Part shown: piece after piece, positions 1 to 8,760 of the stretch
Layout of the letters: every line of letters starts with the position of its first letter
Position numbering within the stretch: position 1 is the stretch's first letter
Origin: CALKXV01 sp965228905
Lineage (GTDB): Bacteria > Pseudomonadota > Alphaproteobacteria > Rhodobacterales > Rhodobacteraceae
Length of the DNA: 64,000 bases
Assembly: GCA_965228905.1 (NCBI GenBank)
Contig: CBDDII010000002.1
Location: 62,001-126,000 of the forward strand
Direction: 5' to 3'
Made by a program: the position numbers and the translations under genes
Notes under the pieces: model-generated
The model's database searches: none
Told to the model about the DNA's origin: nothing
The model's input: only the letters and a program-made list of their open reading frames with translations

Positions 1-631
1 CGATCTGCTCTTTCAGCGCGCGGAATGCGGCGTCTGCGGCGGCCGTGCCATCGGAGCGCAACCAGGTATTTCCTGCCAGAATTTCCTTGTCCGGGAGGAT
101 GCCCGCCGCGCAGCGTCCTGCAACGACTGAAGCAACCGAAATGGATTTCGGCGTCAGAATGAACATGTAATCACCGACATTCAGGCCATAGGGCCGAGCA
201 ATGGCAGCGAGGTATTCGGCTTTGACGTGGACATCGACGCTATAGTCGTTCTTGTAGTTTTCGAGCAGCCTGTTCCAATCGAGCCTGAGCGTCATGTTTG
301 GAAACTTTTCCCGCAGGGCAAGGTTGAAGGCGTCTGCCGTCAGATCGGCAGCGGCGTACCACAGCTTGGAAATATCAAAAGGACCATAACCAAAGGCCGT
401 CCATCCGAAGCGGGGCGCAATCAGGAATTCGGTTTCGGCCTTGTAGCTTTCACGTTTGAATGGTTCGCCTGTCTGGGTATGACAGTTCCAGCTATAGATC
501 AGCTTTTGAGCCTCAAGCCGTTTGAGTGCCGATTCCAGGGGGTCGCTATGCAGCGGGATGTCCATGGGTGGTGCATGGACCAACTGGGTTGAGGTGATGT
601 CGAGACGAAGTTTGCCGATCGAAATTTCCAT
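1..631 (-). CDS. Unrecognised protein, C-terminus cut by window edge
   Basis: An open frame reads from an ATG at 629-631 to the left edge without a stop (210 codons). The product starts MEISIGKLRLDITS and contains aromatic-rich stretches (YSWNCHTQTGEPF, RFGWTAFGYGPFDI) but no signal peptide, membrane span or motif I know. The text is compatible with a soluble globular domain. The intergenic stretch before it is AT-rich (CCCCAATTAAATAAAGG on the plus strand), as expected for a promoter. It lies about 100 bases from the end of rlmN and is transcribed in the same direction, so co-transcription is possible. Function unknown; confidence is for it being a real gene. Confidence 0.7.
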   Translation of the reverse strand, partial: MEISIGKLRLDITSTQLVHAPPMDIPLHSDPLESALKRLEAQKLIYSWNCHTQTGEPFKRESYKAETEFLIAPRFGWTAFGYGPFDISKLWYAAADLTADAFNLALREKFPNMTLRLDWNRLLENYKNDYSVDVHVKAEYLAAIARPYGLNVGDYMFILTPKSISVASVVAGRCAAGILPDKEILAGNTWLRSDGTAAADAAFRALKEQI

Positions 632-734
632 AACTACCCCCAATTAAATAAAGGTAGCTTAGCATCCCGGTGACCCGATCCCTAAGCGTCAATTTTTTCG
701 GCGGGTTCGCGTCTGTCGCGAGTGGGGCTGCGGC

Positions 735-1925
735 TCAGTCCAGCCCGGCTTCGGCGGCGATGGCGGCCCGGCTTTTCCGGGCGCGTTCGGTGGCCGATTT
801 CAACTGACCGCAGGCGGCCATGATATCTTCGCCGCGCGGGGTGCGGATCGGGCTCGCGTACCCGGCCTTGTAGACGATGTCGGCGAAAGCCTCGATCCGG
901 GACCAGTCGGACCGTTGATAGGGTGCTCCGGGCCATTCGTTGAAGGGGATCAGGTTGATCTTGGCGGGGATGCCGCGGATCAGCTTGACCAGACGGCGGG
1001 CGTCTTCGTCGCTGTCGTTCACGTCTTTCAGCATCACGTATTCAAAGGTGATCCGTTCCGAATTCGACAGCTTCGGATAGGCACGCAGGGCGTCCAGAAG
1101 TTCGGCGATGTTCCAACGCTTGTTGATAGGGACCAGTTTGTTGCGCACCTCGTCGGTGGTGGCGTGGAAGCTGACCGCCAGCATACAGCCGATTTCCTCG
1201 GCAGTGCGGGCAATCTCGGGCACCACGCCGCTGGTCGACAGGGTGATACGGCGGCGCGACAGGGCAATGCCTTCGCCGTCCATCGCGATCTGCATGGCGT
1301 CGCGCACGGCCTCGAAGTTGTAAAGCGGCTCTCCCATGCCCATCAGCACGATGTTTGACAAAAGCCGCGGGCCGTTTTCGCCGGTGCCGACACCCGGTTC
1401 AGGCCATTCGCCAAGATCGTCGCGTGCCAGCATAACCTGGCCGATGATCTCACCCGCCGTCAGGTTGCGCACCAGTTTCTGGGTGCCGGTGTGGCAGAAA
1501 GAACAGGTGAGCGTGCATCCGACCTGGCTGGAAATGCAGAGCGTGCCGCGATCTTCTTCGGGGATATAGACAACCTCGACCTCGTGACCGCCCGCGATCC
1601 GCACGAGGTACTTCCGGGTGCCATCGTCGGAAAGCTGTCGGCTGACGACCTCGGGCAGGGCGATGGTGAAACGCTCGGTCAGTTTCGCGCGAAAGTCCTT
1701 TGACAGGTTCGTCATGGCGTCGAAATCGCGCACGCCCCAGTGGTAAAGCCACTGCCAGATCTGGTTGACCCGCATCTTCAGTTGCTTCTCGGGCGTCCCC
1801 GCATCGGCAAGTGCGGCGCGCAACCCGTCGCGCGTCAACCCGATCAGGTTCACGCGGCCATCGCTTTCATCCGCCTTGCGGGGGATGGTCAGCACGTCCT
1901 GGGTTATCGGCGCTTCGGGTTTCAT
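735..1925 (-). CDS. rlmN: 23S rRNA (adenine2503-C2)-methyltransferase RlmN
   Basis: A radical-SAM enzyme that methylates C2 of A2503 in 23S rRNA and, in studied bacteria, A37 of some tRNAs. The 396-residue product has the normal family length. The radical-SAM cluster CTLTCSFC gives Cys137, Cys141 and Cys144. The preceding TLC (Cys130) and the C-terminal MAACGQL cysteine occupy the places of the two other conserved RlmN cysteines, one of which carries the methylene on the enzyme. GMGEPLYN is also typical. Start chosen at MKPEAPITQD, the first methionine. The IalB-family gene upstream is transcribed the same way, 170 bases off, with a paired-hairpin repeat between them. Confidence 0.96.
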   Translation of the reverse strand: MKPEAPITQDVLTIPRKADESDGRVNLIGLTRDGLRAALADAGTPEKQLKMRVNQIWQWLYHWGVRDFDAMTNLSKDFRAKLTERFTIALPEVVSRQLSDDGTRKYLVRIAGGHEVEVVYIPEEDRGTLCISSQVGCTLTCSFCHTGTQKLVRNLTAGEIIGQVMLARDDLGEWPEPGVGTGENGPRLLSNIVLMGMGEPLYNFEAVRDAMQIAMDGEGIALSRRRITLSTSGVVPEIARTAEEIGCMLAVSFHATTDEVRNKLVPINKRWNIAELLDALRAYPKLSNSERITFEYVMLKDVNDSDEDARRLVKLIRGIPAKINLIPFNEWPGAPYQRSDWSRIEAFADIVYKAGYASPIRTPRGEDIMAACGQLKSATERARKSRAAIAAEAGLD

Positions 1926-2040
1926 CGGCTTACTTCAAAGGATCAAGAGGCGCATATAGGGGAAGAATCGGCAATTGCCAAACACTTCCGTTTCGTCCCG
2001 ACGTCGGGACGATTTGAACATTGCTGCACTTCTTCCCGTT

Positions 2041-2087
2041 GAAAATACCTCGGGTGAGGCCCGCAAGGGCCGGGGGCAGAGCCCCTT
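2041..2087. repeat. Intergenic tandem-hairpin repeat
   Basis: Two adjacent hairpins lie between rlmN and the IalB gene: GGCCC-GCAA-GGGCC at 2058-2071 and GGGGC-AGA-GCCCC at 2073-2085. They are preceded by AAAATACCTCGGGTGAGG. The same arrangement, AAATACTCCGGGGGAG followed by a G-run/C-run hairpin, recurs at 49968-50006, so this is a dispersed intergenic repeat of the REP type. No coding capacity. Confidence 0.6.
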
Positions 2088-2095
2088 CAGCCGTC

Positions 2096-2620
2096 TCAGC
2101 CCGTGCAGCGCGTTTCGGCTTCGGCGATCATCGAGGTTGCGCCCAAGAGCGAGAACGTGTCCTTGGTCTGCGTTCCGCGGGACGAACGGGCGGTGATCGT
2201 GGCATCGACGCCGCGCTTGATCGCCGTCATGATCTTCTGGTCATCGTCGGGAGTTGCGGGCCAGGCGTATTCGCCTTCGGTGAACAACTCGAACGTCGTG
2301 CCGCCGATGTCGAGCGTCGCGGTCGATCCTTCGGCAAAGGGATAGCCGCCGGTAAAGCTGATCTCGCCCGCAACGCTTTGCTCGGGCCGGTATGTCACGA
2401 ACAAAAGGATGTCGCCCCGCCGTACGGAAACGACACGTCCGTCGCGGGTGTTGACGGTTTCCTTCGGCGCGGTCACCGCCCAGCATTCCTTGGGATCGGC
2501 GCCTTCAAAGACCGCCCAGTCGGTTTCGGCGGCGACCCGGTTGGATTCGCTTTGTGCCAGGGCGGCGCCCGCAAGACCAATCGCCAGAGTCGCTGTCGAG
2601 AAAATTCGTCCTGTCGTCAT
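2096..2620 (-). CDS. Invasion-associated locus B (IalB) family secreted protein
   Basis: A 174-residue protein with an N-terminal signal peptide (hydrophobic core ATLAIGLAGAALA, cleavage near AQS, about residue 23). The mature part has the layout of the IalB family: a tryptophan-containing first strand (DWAVF), an early cysteine in ECWAV, and a last cysteine in TRCTG, which probably form a disulfide in the periplasm. The family is named after Bartonella IalB but is widespread in free-living alphaproteobacteria, where its role is unknown; no pathogenicity is implied. It diverges from the asparaginase gene at 2757, with a shared promoter region of about 136 bases. Confidence 0.75.
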   Translation of the reverse strand: MTTGRIFSTATLAIGLAGAALAQSESNRVAAETDWAVFEGADPKECWAVTAPKETVNTRDGRVVSVRRGDILLFVTYRPEQSVAGEISFTGGYPFAEGSTATLDIGGTTFELFTEGEYAWPATPDDDQKIMTAIKRGVDATITARSSRGTQTKDTFSLLGATSMIAEAETRCTG

Positions 2621-2756
2621 CTTGTTGCCTTTGCCTCGTTTCCGGTCGCGCGGTTCAGGCCGCGCGTTTACGCTGGAATGCCCCTGTCCATTAGGGAATC
2701 AATACCGTATCTCGGGTCAAAGAGTGAAGCCCCCGCAGGCAGAATTTCGCCGCGTC

Positions 2757-3764
2757 ATGATGGAGAGCGCCTTGAGCCGAAGTGTACCGCTTGTCGAGAT
2801 CACCCGTGGCGGGTTCGTGGAGTCCGTTCACATGGGCCATGCGGTCATTTGCAACGCCGAAGGTGCGGTGCTGGAGCATTGGGGCGATCCCGAAATCGTG
2901 ATCCTGCCCCGGTCCTCGGCAAAGATGCTGCAGGCCCTGCCGCTTTTGGAAAGCGGTGCCGGAGCGCATCTGTCGCGTGAGCAACTGGCACTGGCCTGTG
3001 CGTCGCATAGCGGGGAAGAGCGGCACGTCAGTCGCGTCGGTGCCTGGTTGACCGACCTTGGCCTTGGCGCGGATGATCTGATCTGCGGGCCGCAGGCATC
3101 GCAGGACAAGGCCTTGCGGCACGAGATGATCCGGAACGGGCAGGCCCCGACGCGGGTTCACAACAATTGTTCGGGCAAGCACGCGGGGTTCTTGACGCTG
3201 GCACGGCACATCGGGGCGGATCTCGGTTACGTCGATCCGGCCAATCCGGTTCAGGTCGCCGTGCGTGCGGCGATCGAGGAGACCTGTGAGGAAGCCAGCC
3301 CCGGTTTCGGGATCGACGGTTGTTCGGCCCCGAATTTCGCGGTGTCCTTGCGTGGTTTGGCGCGTGGCATGGCGCAGTTCGCAACGGCAGGCCAGGGCAG
3401 CGGGGCGCGGGATGGGGCGATGGCGGCCCTGCGAGACGCGATGATCGCCCATCCCAAACTGGTCAGCGGCGAGGGGCGGGCCTGCGCCATCCTTATGGAA
3501 GCGGCGGCAGGCAAGGCGGCGGTGAAAACCGGGGCAGAGGGCGTTTTCGTGGCGATCCTGCCGGAACAAAAGCTGGGGATCGCGTTGAAGATCGAAGATG
3601 GCGCGACCCGCGCGGCAGAAGTCGCGATTGCCGCCTTGCTTGCCCGGCTCGGCGTGATTGATACGGCTCATCCGATGCTGCACCGACCGATCCGCAACTG
3701 GGACGGGCTGGTGACCGGGGTGGAGCGCCCTGTCGCGACACTTGCCCATGTGACAAGGGGCTGA
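2757..3764 (+). CDS. Asparaginase, Rhizobium etli type II family
   Basis: Hydrolyses L-asparagine to aspartate and ammonia. The 335 residues match the PF06089-type asparaginases rather than the classical bacterial type I/II enzymes. Visible family motifs are PRSSAKML (Ser and Lys of the S-x-x-K pair), CASHSGEE (second active-site Ser), NNCSGKHAG and DGCSAPNF; the last two carry the Cys/Lys/Cys group that binds zinc in the R. etli enzyme. The open frame continues upstream to 2409, but that part is antisense to the IalB gene, so I chose the ATG pair at 2757/2760. The stop at 3762-3764 is one base from the next start, which suggests translational coupling. Confidence 0.85.
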   Translation: MMESALSRSVPLVEITRGGFVESVHMGHAVICNAEGAVLEHWGDPEIVILPRSSAKMLQALPLLESGAGAHLSREQLALACASHSGEERHVSRVGAWLTDLGLGADDLICGPQASQDKALRHEMIRNGQAPTRVHNNCSGKHAGFLTLARHIGADLGYVDPANPVQVAVRAAIEETCEEASPGFGIDGCSAPNFAVSLRGLARGMAQFATAGQGSGARDGAMAALRDAMIAHPKLVSGEGRACAILMEAAAGKAAVKTGAEGVFVAILPEQKLGIALKIEDGATRAAEVAIAALLARLGVIDTAHPMLHRPIRNWDGLVTGVERPVATLAHVTRG

Positions 3765-3765
3765 G

Positions 3766-4260
3766 ATGGCCGATGACACCGATGACGCAACGCTGAAGAC
3801 CGTGCTGGAGAACACGAAGACCATCGCGATGGTTGGTGCCTCGACCAATCCCGTGCGGCCGTCCCTGTTCGTGGCGACCTATTTCAACGGGAGGGGGCGC
3901 AGGGTCATTCCGATCAACCCTGCGCAGGTTGGCCAGACCTTGTTCGGCGAACCGGTCCTCGCCAACCTTTCCGAGATTGACGAAGGCACTGCCGTAGACA
4001 TGGTTGATATATTCCGCCGCTCCGAAGCGGTGCCCGAGATCGTGGAGGAGGCCCTCGCGCACCTGATGCCGAGGCTGAAATACATCTGGATGCAATACAA
4101 TGTCCGCCACGCCGAGGCCGCCGCCAAGGCGCGGGCCGCCGGGCTGATCGTCATCGAGGATCGTTGTCCCAAGGTCGAGCACATGCGGCTGTTGGGCGGC
4201 ACCAATCTGGCGGGTCTTGGCGGCGGGCGTCTGTCGTCCAGATTGCCCGGTCGGGGCTAG
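3766..4260 (+). CDS. CoA-binding domain protein (YccU type)
   Basis: A single Rossmann-like CoA-binding domain of 164 residues. The glycine-rich entry VGASTNPVRPS is typical of the CoA_binding_2 family, followed by IPINP and the repeated Rossmann strands through VVIDIF-like segments and WMQYNV. It starts one base after the asparaginase stop (TGAGATG), so the two are likely co-expressed. The biochemical role of these stand-alone domains is not established; they bind CoA through the NAD-like fold. The last residues (about 150-164, LGGGRLSSRLPGRG) look disordered. Confidence 0.85.
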   Translation: MADDTDDATLKTVLENTKTIAMVGASTNPVRPSLFVATYFNGRGRRVIPINPAQVGQTLFGEPVLANLSEIDEGTAVDMVDIFRRSEAVPEIVEEALAHLMPRLKYIWMQYNVRHAEAAAKARAAGLIVIEDRCPKVEHMRLLGGTNLAGLGGGRLSSRLPGRG

Positions 4261-4315
4261 TTGCCCTCGCTTTCCCCCCGCGCTATGTCGCGTCGAACCA
4301 GTTCAGGGGGAAACC

Positions 4316-5143
4316 ATGTCCAACGCCCAGCTTGAAACCGCCATCGAAGCCGCCTGGGAGGCGCGCGACCAGATCACGCCCGCCACCAAGGGCGAGGCAC
4401 GCGACGCCATCGAAGACACGTTGAACGCGCTTGATGGCGGCACCTTGCGCGTGGCCGAAAAGCAGGCGGACGGCTCCTGGCACGTGAACCAATGGGCCAA
4501 GAAGGCCGTTCTTTTGGGGTTCCGCCTGAAGGATATGGAAAAACAATCCGGCGGGCCGCAGGACGGCGACTGGTGGGACAAGGTGGATTCCAAGTTCCTT
4601 GGCTGGAAGAAGAAAGATTGGAAAAAAGCAGGTTTCCGTGCGGTGCCGAACTGCGTGGTGCGCAAGTCCGCCTACATCGCCCCCGGCGTCGTGTTGATGC
4701 CTTCGTTCGTCAACCTTGGCGCTTACGTGGACGAAGGCACCATGGTCGACACCTGGGCCACCGTGGGTTCCTGTGCGCAGATCGGCAAGGGCGTGCACCT
4801 GTCGGGCGGCGTCGGCATCGGTGGCGTGCTGGAACCGATGCAGGCTGGGCCGACGATCATCGAGGACAATTGCTTTATCGGCGCGCGTTCCGAAGTGGTC
4901 GAAGGCGTGATCGTGCGCGAAGGCTCGGTATTGGGCATGGGTGTGTTCCTTGGCCAATCCACCAAGATCGTTGATCGCGAAACCGGCGAAGTCATGTATG
5001 GCGAGGTTCCGCCCTATTCGGTGGTCGTTGCCGGGTCGATGCCATCTAAGAATGACATCAACCTTTATTGCGCCGTGATCGTGAAGCGCGTGGATGAAAA
5101 GACGCGGTCGAAGACCGGCATCAACGAGCTTTTGCGCGACTGA
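4316..5143 (+). CDS. dapD: 2,3,4,5-tetrahydropyridine-2,6-dicarboxylate N-succinyltransferase
   Basis: Catalyses the succinyl-CoA-dependent acylation step of the diaminopimelate/lysine pathway. At 275 residues it has the usual length. The N-terminal half is the helical DapD domain; the C-terminal half is a left-handed beta-helix of hexapeptide repeats (for example IAPGVVLMPSFVNLGAYVDE and DNCFIGARSEVVEG). ATG at 4316 is chosen over upstream in-frame codons because it follows a purine-rich GGGGGAAA and gives the known N-terminus MSNAQLETAIEAAW. dapE, acting two steps later, lies at 8761; the two are separated by unrelated genes. Confidence 0.96.
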   Translation: MSNAQLETAIEAAWEARDQITPATKGEARDAIEDTLNALDGGTLRVAEKQADGSWHVNQWAKKAVLLGFRLKDMEKQSGGPQDGDWWDKVDSKFLGWKKKDWKKAGFRAVPNCVVRKSAYIAPGVVLMPSFVNLGAYVDEGTMVDTWATVGSCAQIGKGVHLSGGVGIGGVLEPMQAGPTIIEDNCFIGARSEVVEGVIVREGSVLGMGVFLGQSTKIVDRETGEVMYGEVPPYSVVVAGSMPSKNDINLYCAVIVKRVDEKTRSKTGINELLRD

Positions 5144-5256
5144 TTGGTGCAAATCGTTAAATTTTCCCGTTTTTAGGGTGTGAGCGTCGCGGGTTGGACC
5201 GCGATTGCCTCTCGAAGGTCGTCGTTTCGCCATCGTTTTCTGCGACCAATCCGGGC

Positions 5257-5925
5257 ATGATTACCAGTTTCGCGGAAGTTTTCCGCAGACGTCAGGCCGC
5301 AAGTGACCTGATAAGCGTTGTGCGGGCGCATCGAGGCGCATTGGTGCGCCTTTGCGCGTCCGATTCCGAACGTCACGACATCTGCAAGGTCGTCCGCGCC
5401 GGATGTATTCTACGTGGTCCCGAGGAATCCCGGCTTGCCAGCCAGCTTTTGCTGGCCGCTGCCTTGCCGGACGATGACTTCACTGCATTTATCGCGGCAA
5501 CGTCCATCCTGATCGTGAACAGGTTGTCGGGCGGGTGGGGCGAAGACGATCTTTACTGGAATTGGGATGCCTTTGCCGCGCACTTCAGACTGGCCGAACC
5601 GGCTGAACGAGCGGCACTGATGAACGGGTTTCGCATGATGGATGCGGCTGGACTCGTTACGCTCGACACCGGGCCGACGGAGGAAGATTGCCTGACACGG
5701 CCCATGCCGGAGGTTGTTGAGGCCCTGGGGCAGGCGGATCCGCTGGATTTGACTTCGGCGATTTTGGCAGACGTGACACCGCGCGAGGCCGGACGTATCT
5801 GGCAGGGCAACTCTCGCGTCCCGCATTCCCCGCCGACGCTCGCTGCTTTTCGATACCTTTACGAACGACCAGTTTCCCTTGCACCGGAACTCCCGACCAT
5901 GGCGCCATTGATCCCATTGGGATGA
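5257..5925 (+). CDS. Unrecognised 222-residue protein
   Basis: Reads from ATG 5257 (MITSFAEVFRRRQ); an open frame extends to 5194, but that part is compositionally poor. The product is mostly helical by inspection, with a hydrophobic middle (SQLLLAAALPDDDFTAFIAATSILIVN) and two tryptophans in YWNWDAF. No catalytic motif or signal peptide is recognised. It stands alone between dapD and a small acidic protein. A shorter form starting further in cannot be excluded. Function not assigned. Confidence 0.6.
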   Translation: MITSFAEVFRRRQAASDLISVVRAHRGALVRLCASDSERHDICKVVRAGCILRGPEESRLASQLLLAAALPDDDFTAFIAATSILIVNRLSGGWGEDDLYWNWDAFAAHFRLAEPAERAALMNGFRMMDAAGLVTLDTGPTEEDCLTRPMPEVVEALGQADPLDLTSAILADVTPREAGRIWQGNSRVPHSPPTLAAFRYLYERPVSLAPELPTMAPLIPLG

Positions 5926-5970
5926 CGGAGGCGCATGGACAATCCGCGCCGAACGACCTAGGTCGGCGGC

Positions 5971-6300
5971 ATGGCAGGCAAAAAATCCGAACCGCAGGTT
6001 TTCACGCTTCTGGTCGAGGTCGGTCGCGGGCAGGGCGATGGCCTGCCCGATGGTGCCACGGGTGCGGCACTTCTTTGCTATTCCTCGGGCCGGGACGAAG
6101 CCGAAGCGGTCCGCGAAACGGTTGCGGTGTTGAAAAGCGCCGATCTGAAACCCCTTGATGTCACAAGCTATGGCACCCTGTCCGAGCGCGAGGCCGAGGG
6201 CCATGAGATCGGCGAGGATGACAGGGATTTGATGGCGCGCGCCCTGGCGGAAAACGCGGTGATTGTCGCTGAAACCTCGGTTTTGAAGGAAGAGAAATGA
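5971..6300 (+). CDS. Small acidic protein coupled to HAD phosphatase
   Basis: A 109-residue protein (MAGKKSEPQVFTLLVEVG) with alternating strand/helix text and a rather acidic composition. I do not recognise a family. It has GRDEAEAVRETV and LSEREAEGHEI helices and a beta-like first strand, suggesting a small alpha/beta fold. Its stop overlaps the start of the following HAD gene (ATGA at 6297-6300), a strong sign of translational coupling, so a shared function is likely but not known. Confidence 0.65.
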   Translation: MAGKKSEPQVFTLLVEVGRGQGDGLPDGATGAALLCYSSGRDEAEAVRETVAVLKSADLKPLDVTSYGTLSEREAEGHEIGEDDRDLMARALAENAVIVAETSVLKEEK

Positions 6301-6932
6301 CCGCTGTATTCCTGGATCTCGATGGCACGTTGATGAAGTCGCACACTGGGATTCTTTCGTCCCTGCGCCACTCGCTGAGACAGGTCGGTCGCGATGATCT
6401 GGCCGAAAGCGACCTGATGTGGATGATCGGGCCGCCGTTTCAGGACAGTTTTGCGAAGGTCGGGCTAAAGGATGTGGATGCCGCGCTTGAAGCCTACCGC
6501 GTACACTATCAGGCCGGGGGAATGTTCGAGGCCGAGGTCTATGACGGTGTGTTCGACGCACTTGAGACGATGCGGTCCGATGGTGCGCGGCTATATCTGG
6601 CCACTGCCAAACCCCATGCCTATGCTCGCCAGATCACTGCGCACTTTGGTATCGCGGATTACATGACGCGCGAATACGGGCCGGAGTTGGACGGCACGCG
6701 CAACTGGAAGGGCGATCTGTTGGCCTATGCGCTTGCCGAAACCGGCGAGGATCCCAAGCGTTCGGTCATGGTCGGGGACCGGCACCACGACATTGCCGCT
6801 GCCGCCGAGGTGGGGATGCCGAGCCTTGCCGCCAGGTGGGGGTACGGCGACGAACCGGAATGGACGGGCGCGGCCGCGATCCTGGATCACGTCAGCGCGC
6901 TTCCTGCCGCTGTCAGGGCGTTGGAAGGTTAG
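6297..6932 (+). CDS. HAD-superfamily hydrolase, phosphoglycolate phosphatase-like
   Basis: A cytoplasmic phosphatase of the haloacid dehalogenase superfamily, 211 residues. Motif I is FLDLDGTLMKS (nucleophile Asp8, since the product starts MTAVFLDLDG), motif II TAKP near residue 103, and motif III/IV VGDRHHDIAAA near residue 160. The helical cap between motif I and II places it with the Gph/PGMB subfamily. Substrate cannot be read from sequence; phosphoglycolate or another small phosphoester is the usual guess. Translation is coupled to the small protein upstream by ATGA overlap. Confidence 0.85.
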   Translation: MTAVFLDLDGTLMKSHTGILSSLRHSLRQVGRDDLAESDLMWMIGPPFQDSFAKVGLKDVDAALEAYRVHYQAGGMFEAEVYDGVFDALETMRSDGARLYLATAKPHAYARQITAHFGIADYMTREYGPELDGTRNWKGDLLAYALAETGEDPKRSVMVGDRHHDIAAAAEVGMPSLAARWGYGDEPEWTGAAAILDHVSALPAAVRALEG

Positions 6933-6944
6933 TCCACCCCCACG

Positions 6945-8513
6945 TCAGGCGACAAGGAGCCTGGCTTCAAAGCTTTTCAGTGTCGGTCGGGCGGCAGGGC
7001 CGTATCCTGCGCCAGTTTCTGGGTTGAGCTCCGGAAAAATCGTGCAGATTTCGGCGATGCGTTCGGCGTCAAAGCAATGGGCGGTCTGCGGGCCGGGCAG
7101 GAAACTTTCGCTCAGCAATCCATCCGACCAGATGACCTGATGGCGATCAAACAAAAGGTGGATATATTCGACCTGTCCGCCTTCCATCTTTCTGACGCTG
7201 CGCCCATCCACCAGATCCTGCGCGGCCACCAGAACCTCGTGCGTGCCGAACAGCAACTCGGCTTGCGCGTTCTGGATCAGTACCCGGTGAAGCGGTGAAA
7301 CGGTGAGGGCTTCGTGCTCGCCGAAAGTGTTCGCCTCGATGCGCACAGGCGCCATCGGACCTTCCGCCGCCATTGTGCGCCGCCCGATCCACCGGATAGG
7401 TTGTGCGCCGTCGTCTCGCGTCATGACCTTTTGACCAATGCTCAGCGTTTCGACCGGCCTTTCGCCCCGTTCGGTGCGGATCATCGTACCGGCGGCAAAA
7501 CAGGGTACGGTATCGACAATAATAAAGCCGACCGCCGTGTCGCCGGTGCTCGAGGCGACTTCGTAGGTGAAGGCAACGTCTTCCGAAACGTCATTGCCCA
7601 CCATGTCAAGCGTACCATCAGCGTTCAGCGTGACGGTCTGTCCAGTGGTTAGTGTGACGCTATCGCCGGGCAGGACCGGAACGTCGTTGATATGCGTGAT
7701 GACGACGGTGCCGCCGGTCAGGTTCAGGTCGTTGGCTTGTACGTCGACGGTTTTCGCATCGCCGGGACGCAACAACACGCGGTCTTCCACCGCGACGATC
7801 GTGCCCTGCACGCTGTTCGCGGCGATCAGTAGGTTGGAGTCATACTGGTTGTCCGAAACGTCGGCGACGCCAATCCTGAGCGAGTTGGTCACACCGGGGG
7901 TGACGGGGATGGTGACCGACATTGATACGGTGAAACCGTCCATTTCGGTATTGTATTGGTCACCGGTGTTCGAGCGAAACAGGTTGATGCCGCCTGACTG
8001 GTTGATATTGCCAACACTTGCCAACCCGTTGCCCGCGGCGAGCGGAACGACGTTGCCGTCGATCCAGACGCCAACCATGTCGTTGTAGATCGAGCCTGCG
8101 TATTCCGGGTATTCATCGGACGAGAATACGAACTCCATCGTGATGAAGTTGACCCCCGGGTCCGGCGTGAATTCGACTTCGAGATACGAGGCATCATATG
8201 TCGAAAGCCCCGCCAGATCGTTGAACCAGGGATTGTTGTTCGGCCCGCTGTTCGACGTGGTGGTGTTGGTATTGTAGTTTGATTGCGATCCCGTGCTGGT
8301 AAAGGCGCGCACATCGCCGGTGGACAGGATCACACCGGTGTCGCTTGGCACGACCCCGGGCGAGATTGAATCGCCGTCAGAAAAAATGGCCGAGGCGTCT
8401 GTATCGCCGGTGTACGAGGCCCCGGTCACGGTGACACCATCACCAAAGATCGTGTTGGCCATGTTCATCGCCGATGCGAACCGGTTGTAGGTAAGCTCTA
8501 CGCCTGCGACCAT
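6945..8513 (-). CDS. Secreted choice-of-anchor L protein with C-terminal Hint domain
   Basis: A 522-residue probable surface or secreted protein. Residues 1-235 resemble choice-of-anchor L domains (FSDGDSISP, VILSTGDVRAF, FVFSSDEYPEY, MVGVWIDG, GVADVSDNQYDSNLLI). Residues 240-335 form an Ig/cadherin-like beta domain (VLLRPGDAKTVDVQANDLN). From Cys338 (PCFAAGTMIRTERG) a Hint_2 module begins, the domain type shared with intein and hedgehog autoprocessing domains, with THEV and SPLHRVL segments. There is no classical signal peptide; Rhodobacterales proteins of this kind are often type I secreted, and a transporter is not in the window. Whether it self-cleaves is inference: the first residue of the module is Cys, as required. 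Confidence 0.8.
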   Translation of the reverse strand: MVAGVELTYNRFASAMNMANTIFGDGVTVTGASYTGDTDASAIFSDGDSISPGVVPSDTGVILSTGDVRAFTSTGSQSNYNTNTTTSNSGPNNNPWFNDLAGLSTYDASYLEVEFTPDPGVNFITMEFVFSSDEYPEYAGSIYNDMVGVWIDGNVVPLAAGNGLASVGNINQSGGINLFRSNTGDQYNTEMDGFTVSMSVTIPVTPGVTNSLRIGVADVSDNQYDSNLLIAANSVQGTIVAVEDRVLLRPGDAKTVDVQANDLNLTGGTVVITHINDVPVLPGDSVTLTTGQTVTLNADGTLDMVGNDVSEDVAFTYEVASSTGDTAVGFIIVDTVPCFAAGTMIRTERGERPVETLSIGQKVMTRDDGAQPIRWIGRRTMAAEGPMAPVRIEANTFGEHEALTVSPLHRVLIQNAQAELLFGTHEVLVAAQDLVDGRSVRKMEGGQVEYIHLLFDRHQVIWSDGLLSESFLPGPQTAHCFDAERIAEICTIFPELNPETGAGYGPAARPTLKSFEARLLVA

Positions 8514-8760
8514 GTCTGCCTCATCTCAAAACGAGGCCGGGCACGCCGCCGAATGTTCGGTGACGCTTCCCTGAAGTCGCGTTATGCGGTCGGAGTTTTC
8601 TCCTGTCCCGCAACGATACCCTGCCTCGGGTTTCTTTTGCGAAACCATGCCCTTCGCCATGTCATCTGGGAAGTGGGGGCAGATCTGAATGACGGAAAAG
8701 GTGCTTCCCGTGTCACAGTGGGAATTGCGGCCCGCGCACGCATTCTGTAGCCACAGTCGC

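Noticed and set aside
2409..2756. N-terminal extension of the asparaginase frame
   Set aside because: Lies antisense to the IalB gene and is not asparaginase-like; the ATG pair at 2757/2760 fits the family start.
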